64,000 bases of DNA, from contig AP025685.1 of NCBI GenBank assembly GCA_022846635.1, positions 4,092,001 to 4,156,000 on the forward strand, read 5' to 3'. This stretch comes from Salmonella enterica subsp. enterica serovar Choleraesuis. Lineage in GTDB: Bacteria; Pseudomonadota; Gammaproteobacteria; Enterobacterales; Enterobacteriaceae. This document shows positions 60,195-64,000 of the stretch, piece by piece. The stretch's first letter is position 1, and the number at the start of each line of letters is the position of its first letter. The notes below the pieces were generated by a model. The model did no database searches. It was not told where the DNA came from and saw only the letters and a program-made list of their open reading frames with translations. Both the position numbers and the translations under genes were made by a program.

Positions 60195-62210
60195 TCAGAC
60201 CGCAACTATCAGCAGCAAGATGACCAGCGCCGCGACGACATACAGGCAATAGAGCCGGAAGTCCCCGCTTTGCAGACGCTGCACCCAGCTACCTACCCGG
60301 CGCACACCGCGCACCAGCGGATAGATAATCTGCTCATCCCAGAACGGCTCAACGCGTGCCGCCGCGCCGGTAACCGACTCGAGACTGCGCGCCATCGAAG
60401 CGCTCGGATCAAGCTGCTTACGCATGCGGTATAACGTAGAGAACATCACGCGCAGTGGCTGGGTGAAGCTTCCGGCGGATGCCGCCATCTCAGCTTCCCA
60501 ACCGTAACCGCAGGCCCATGGCTCCCCTTTGCGGCGGAATGGCCCCTGGCTTTTACGATTCATCAGCCAGAACACGCCCGGCAACACTGGAAGAACCAGC
60601 AGCAGCAGGAAGATAACGGAAGGTGTCAGCATTGCCTGGCTGCTGTGACCCGGCATCAGCAGCGCCCCGTGGGCGGCCTGTACCGACTCGGCGTTAGTCA
60701 GCGAGTGCACCACCTGCAATAGATGTGGCACCACAACACTGGAACCCACGCCCAGCGCTACGCACAGCAGCGCCAGCAGGCACATTGCCACCACCATCGG
60801 CCACGGCACTTCACGAGCGTGTTCAGCCTGCTCGCTGCGCGCCCCGCCGCAGAAGCTGATGCCATACACTTTGACGAAGCACATCGCCGCCAGCGCCCCG
60901 GTAATCGCCAGCATGACGATTGCGATAGGGCCTGCCAGGCGCAGGGTGAAGGAGTCAATCTGAGTCATCGAAAACAGCGACTGATAGGTGTACCACTCAC
61001 TGATAAAGCCATTGAGCGGCGGCAGCGCCGAAATAGCCATACAGCCAATCAGAAACGCGCCAGCGGTCCACGGCATCAGCTTCGCCAGTCCGCCCATTTT
61101 TTCCATATCGCGGGTATGAACCCGATAGATAACCGCACCGGCCCCCAGGAACAGCAGACCTTTGAACACGGCGTGGTTGAGCAGGTGGAATAGCGCACCC
61201 AGCAGCCCGATAGCCGCCAGCAGCGGATGAGAAGTGGCGATGCCAATCATCCCAACGCCAACGCCCATCAGGATAATCCCGATGTTTTCCACGGTATGCC
61301 AGGCCAGCAGACGCTTGATATCGTGCTCGGCCAGGGCATACAGCACCCCCAGCACCGAAGAGACTGCGCCGAAAGCCAGCACCACGACGCCCCACCACAT
61401 AGAGGTTGCGCCCAGCAGGTCGATACCCACTTTAATAATCCCGAAGATACCGATTTTGACCATCACGCCAGACATCAGCGCCGAAGCATGCGACGGTGCC
61501 GCCGGGTGCGCGCGCGGCAGCCAGCTGTGTAGCGGCAGCATCCCGGCCTTGGCCCCAAAACCAAAGAAAGCCAGCAGGAAAGCCGAGGAAGCGATAGCCG
61601 GGCTGAAACGCAGCGACCGGAAGCTTGCAAACTCCAGGCTGCCGCTTTCGCGCCACATCAGGAAGAAGGCCACCATAATCAGCACTGAACCGGCGTGGGC
61701 GATGAAGAAGTACAGCAGGCCTGCCGAAACCGATTCTTTATCCTGTTCGGCGATAACCAGGAACCACGACGCCAGCGACATCATCTCGAACAGCACGATG
61801 AACCAGAAGCCGTTGTCCATGACCACCAGACCAACCATTGAAGCGATAAACAGGTTCATAAAGAACCCCATCGCCCCCACGCCTTTACCCAGATATTCAC
61901 GCAGGTAAGAAAATGAGTAGAGCGCGCAAAGCGTGACCAGCAGTGAAATCACCAGCACCATAAATGCGGCCAGACCATCCATGCGAACGCTAAACGCGGC
62001 AAACGGAAATGGTCCGGCGGCCTGCCAGGTGCGTACCACGCCATCCATAATGACCGGCAACGCGCTGCACACCCCGAGAATACCGCCGCCCATGGCGAAA
62101 ATGCCGGAAGCGGCGATGGCCATGCGCTCCTGACGCGCCAGCAGTAGCGACAGCACGCCACCCGCCGCGTAAAGAATCACCGACCACATCAACAATTGCA
62201 GAGAATCCAT
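60195..62210 (-). CDS. hyfB: Hydrogenase-4 membrane subunit HyfB (antiporter-like)
   Basis: A 671-residue membrane protein related to NuoL and HycC, with about 16 helices. FGAKAGMLPLHSWLPRAHPAAPSHASALMSGVMVK holds the conserved proton-channel residues. KRLLAWHTVENIGIILMG and LNHAVFKGLLFLGAGAV follow. The length matches E. coli HyfB (672) and exceeds HycC (608), supporting the hyf assignment. It begins seven bases after the hyfA stop. Confidence 0.94.
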   Translation of the reverse strand: MDSLQLLMWSVILYAAGGVLSLLLARQERMAIAASGIFAMGGGILGVCSALPVIMDGVVRTWQAAGPFPFAAFSVRMDGLAAFMVLVISLLVTLCALYSFSYLREYLGKGVGAMGFFMNLFIASMVGLVVMDNGFWFIVLFEMMSLASWFLVIAEQDKESVSAGLLYFFIAHAGSVLIMVAFFLMWRESGSLEFASFRSLRFSPAIASSAFLLAFFGFGAKAGMLPLHSWLPRAHPAAPSHASALMSGVMVKIGIFGIIKVGIDLLGATSMWWGVVVLAFGAVSSVLGVLYALAEHDIKRLLAWHTVENIGIILMGVGVGMIGIATSHPLLAAIGLLGALFHLLNHAVFKGLLFLGAGAVIYRVHTRDMEKMGGLAKLMPWTAGAFLIGCMAISALPPLNGFISEWYTYQSLFSMTQIDSFTLRLAGPIAIVMLAITGALAAMCFVKVYGISFCGGARSEQAEHAREVPWPMVVAMCLLALLCVALGVGSSVVVPHLLQVVHSLTNAESVQAAHGALLMPGHSSQAMLTPSVIFLLLLVLPVLPGVFWLMNRKSQGPFRRKGEPWACGYGWEAEMAASAGSFTQPLRVMFSTLYRMRKQLDPSASMARSLESVTGAAARVEPFWDEQIIYPLVRGVRRVGSWVQRLQSGDFRLYCLYVVAALVILLLIVAV

Positions 62211-62217
62211 TTATTTC

Positions 62218-62829
62218 TCACTCCTGCTCGGGTTGGGTGGAGAACAGCGCTTCCGACAGGCTGTTGGCGGCCATCAGTCGGCGTTCGCGCGTCTGAGCCT
62301 CCAGCGCCTCATCGGTCACCAGATGCAGGGCATTGGTCGGGCAGGCGCTCACGCAGGCCGGGCCTTCATCGCGGAATGCGCACAGGTCGCACTTCACAGC
62401 TATCGCGCGTACTCCGGCATTCCAGCTCAGGTAGGGATCCATCGACGCCGGGCTATCCGGAACATCGCTTAATAGAGAAGCGGGGACGTAATACTGATAC
62501 TGAGAAGGGACATTCAGCGGCTTACTGCCCGCAGGGGTGATAGCGCCAAACGGACAGGCCAGTCCGCACAGCTTGCAACCAATACACAGGCTTTCATTAA
62601 GCAGCACGCTGTCGTTGGTGAAGCTGATGGCATTCACCGGACACACGCGCTCGCAGGGCGCATCTTCGCAGTGACGACATAACACCGGGGAGGTCAGCTC
62701 GCCGGTACGCACCATAGTCAGCCGGGGATGTTGTTGCAGCCCCTGCTCCTTGTGCGCCTGCGAGCAGGCCGCCAGGCAGGTGTTACATCCTATACACCAC
62801 TGGGGATCCGCAATAACAAAGCGGTTCAT
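62218..62829 (-). CDS. hyfA: Hydrogenase-4 electron-transfer subunit HyfA
   Basis: A 203-residue 4Fe-4S protein of the HycB/HydN family, linking FdhF to the hydrogenase. Cluster motifs are CIGCNTCLAAC, CRHCEDAPCERVCP, CIGCKLCGLACP and CDLCAFRDEGPACVSACP. The ATG at 62829 (MNRFVIADPQWCIGC) matches the family start and has AGAGGA ten bases upstream. The longer reading would begin inside the promoter and was rejected. First gene of the operon. Confidence 0.95.
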   Translation of the reverse strand: MNRFVIADPQWCIGCNTCLAACSQAHKEQGLQQHPRLTMVRTGELTSPVLCRHCEDAPCERVCPVNAISFTNDSVLLNESLCIGCKLCGLACPFGAITPAGSKPLNVPSQYQYYVPASLLSDVPDSPASMDPYLSWNAGVRAIAVKCDLCAFRDEGPACVSACPTNALHLVTDEALEAQTRERRLMAANSLSEALFSTQPEQE

Positions 62830-62875
62830 GTTGATAGATTCCTCTGAGGCTGGAAAAAATTCTTCGGCCTCATAG

Positions 62876-62891
62876 AGCACAAGGCGTGCCA
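62876..62891 (-). promoter_or_regulatory. Sigma-54 promoter of the hyf operon
   Basis: On the minus strand TGGCAC-N5-GTGCT, with the essential GG and GC at correct spacing. It lies 46 bp before hyfA. The candidate enhancer site is about 187 bp upstream. Confidence 0.82.
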
Positions 62892-63214
62892 GTTTGAACT
62901 GTTTTTATTTTTAACTTTATAAACAGTAAGTTGAGATGGGTTCCGATGAACTAAATAGTGAAATGACGGTGACGAAGACACGCCTCTGCCCGTCAGTTCG
63001 GCAGAAGTGTCGAGGGAAAATTTTCGCGGGGAATTTTTTAACGTCGTTTTGAAACTTGCTGACGAACTTCGTCACTTTTGACGATAGCGTGATCGCCTCG
63101 TCATATCTGAACATTGGTTTGCGCCTTGCCATCCCTTTTGACCGGCATCAAAAAGCGCCTCAGATTCAGATCGTTAAAATCACTCTTTAGCAAAATCCGC
63201 TGTCGCCACCCGGC
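62892..63214. promoter_or_regulatory. Shared enhancer region between hyf and hyp operons
   Basis: This spacer between two divergent sigma-54 promoters holds the CGTCA-CTTT-TGACG inverted repeat at 63070-63083, the best-formed copy of the motif. Weaker half-sites are seen around 63042-63055 (CGTCGTTTTGAAAC). A 17-base match to the fdhF site extends to ATA at 63086. One set of activator sites could serve both operons. No gene is seen. Confidence 0.65.
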
Positions 63215-63230
63215 TGGCACCCTCTTTGCA
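63215..63230 (+). promoter_or_regulatory. Sigma-54 promoter of hypA
   Basis: TGGCAC-N5-TTGCA, a perfect match to the -24/-12 consensus, 42 bp before the hypA start codon. Confidence 0.93.
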
Positions 63231-63272
63231 TATATGGGCGCACTAAAGGTGCAGCAACAAATCGGAGGCGCT

Positions 63273-63635
63273 ATGCACGAAATCACGCTTTGTCAGCGGG
63301 CACTGGAAATCATCGAGCAACAGGCGCAACTCCACGGCGCACAGCGCATTACCGGCGTCTGGCTCGAAGTAGGCGCGTTTTCCTGCGTGGAAAGCAGCGC
63401 TATGGAATTCTGCTTTGAGCTGGTGTGCCGCGATACCATCGCCGAAGGCTGCCAACTCCATCTGAGCCAGCAGGACGCTGAATGCTGGTGTCCTGAATGC
63501 CAGGATTACGTCACCCTGCTTAGCTCGAAAGTGAAGCGCTGTCCGCGCTGCCAGTGCGACCGGCTACGCATCAGCGGTGACGAAAGCCTGCAAATCAAAC
63601 GCCTGGAAATCGAACAGGAGACTCAACATGTGTAG
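63273..63635 (+). CDS. hypA: Hydrogenase nickel incorporation protein HypA
   Basis: A 120-residue nickel metallochaperone. MHEITLCQRALEII gives the nickel-binding His2 and Glu3. The zinc site is formed by CWCPECQDY and CPRCQCD. GVWLEVGAFSCVESSAMEFCF matches HypA rather than HybF. GGAGG lies upstream of the ATG at 63273. A longer reading would cross the promoter. It overlaps hypB by eight bases. Confidence 0.95.
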   Translation: MHEITLCQRALEIIEQQAQLHGAQRITGVWLEVGAFSCVESSAMEFCFELVCRDTIAEGCQLHLSQQDAECWCPECQDYVTLLSSKVKRCPRCQCDRLRISGDESLQIKRLEIEQETQHV

Positions 63636-64000
63636 CACATGCGGTTGCGCGTCAGGCAACCTCTATATCGAAGGCGATGAGCATAATCCACACTCACCAT
63701 TTCGCAGCGCCCCGTTCGCGGCGGCGGCCCGTCCGGCGATGACCATCACCGGTCTGGCACCCATTGATACCCCATCCGAAGCTCCGGCTGAAGTTGTTGA
63801 AGTCGCTGAAGTTAAAGTTGAGCACGACCTCCATTACGGCCACGGCGAAGCGGGCGCACATGCGCCAGGCATGACCCAGCGCCGGATGCTGGAGATTGAA
63901 ATGGACGTGCTGGATAAGAATAACCGTCTGGCCGTGGTGAACCGCGCCGCTTTTGCCCAGCATCGCCAGCTGGTGCTTAACCTGGTATCCAGCCCCGGCT
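63628..64000 (+). CDS. hypB: Hydrogenase nickel GTPase HypB (N-terminal part; runs off the window)
   Basis: The first 124 codons of the G protein that delivers nickel to the hydrogenase precursor. The N-terminal high-affinity nickel motif MCSTCGC is present, followed by SGNLYIEGDEHNPHSPFRSA and GHGEAGAHAPGMTQRRMLEIE, matching E. coli HypB. A Pro/Glu/Val-rich insert at about residues 52-65 is a little longer than in E. coli. The window ends at SSPG, just before the P-loop. hypCDE and perhaps fhlA would be expected beyond. Confidence 0.94.
   Translation, partial: MCSTCGCASGNLYIEGDEHNPHSPFRSAPFAAAARPAMTITGLAPIDTPSEAPAEVVEVAEVKVEHDLHYGHGEAGAHAPGMTQRRMLEIEMDVLDKNNRLAVVNRAAFAQHRQLVLNLVSSPG

Noticed and set aside
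52063..62829. Hydrogenase-3 (hyc) operon
   Set aside because: Subunits matching HyfD, HyfE and HyfF are present and HyfB is of HyfB length, so this is the hyf (hydrogenase-4) type.

Overview
The window is chromosomal DNA of an enteric bacterium (order Enterobacterales, most likely family Enterobacteriaceae). Most proteins match Escherichia/Salmonella families closely: MmuP, AtoE, AzoR, Idi, NikABCDER, FdhF, HydN, HypF, HyfA-J and HypA/B. The gene order differs from E. coli K-12, and I could not fix the genus from sequence alone. No tRNA, rRNA, insertion sequence, integrase or CRISPR array was seen.

Layout. 1-4.9 kb: start of the S-methylmethionine permease gene behind a three-box MetJ operator, an ArsR-type regulator with an old-yellow-enzyme reductase, a DUF2623 protein, and a quinone-reductase-like flavoprotein divergent from a LysR regulator. 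5.1-12.8 kb: a six-gene chaperone-usher fimbrial operon and a CadC-like membrane regulator. 13.1-15.6 kb: chuWXY, anaerobic haem breakdown, with two Fur-like boxes. 15.9-24.1 kb: LysR/nitroreductase pair, bestrophin-like yneE, a YejM-like sulfatase-fold membrane protein, sra, yicN, an azoR with an added C-terminal tail, and atoE. 24.4-29.0 kb: a three-subunit membrane molybdenum aldehyde dehydrogenase (Mo subunit, 2Fe-2S subunit, triheme cytochrome c). 29.5-34.3 kb: an RcnB-like protein, an exported hydrolase, two MarA-like AraC regulators, a DUF305 protein and idi.

34.6-64 kb is the main story: a nickel, selenium and formate block. nikABCDE-nikR (Ni import and control) is followed by fdhF (selenocysteine formate dehydrogenase H, with an in-frame UGA and a SECIS hairpin), then hypF, hydN, the endopeptidase gene hycI, the sigma-54 activator gene hyfR, the ten-gene hyfABCDEFGHIJ operon (hydrogenase-4, formate hydrogenlyase-2) and divergent hypAB. 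Four -24/-12 sigma-54 promoters are visible (fdhF, hydN, hyfA, hypA). A CGTCA-N4-TGACG-like inverted repeat recurs upstream of them and is a good candidate for the FhlA/HyfR enhancer site. Together these genes import Ni, mature the NiFe site, and oxidise formate with proton reduction through a proton-pumping, Complex I-like membrane arm.

Between hyfR and hyfJ lies an AT-rich insert (49.5-51.6 kb). It holds an orphan Hcp gene flanked by two Tlde1-like (DUF2778) toxin/immunity pairs of type VI secretion type. One toxin is frameshifted while its immunity gene is kept. This insert is the most unusual piece of accessory DNA in the window.
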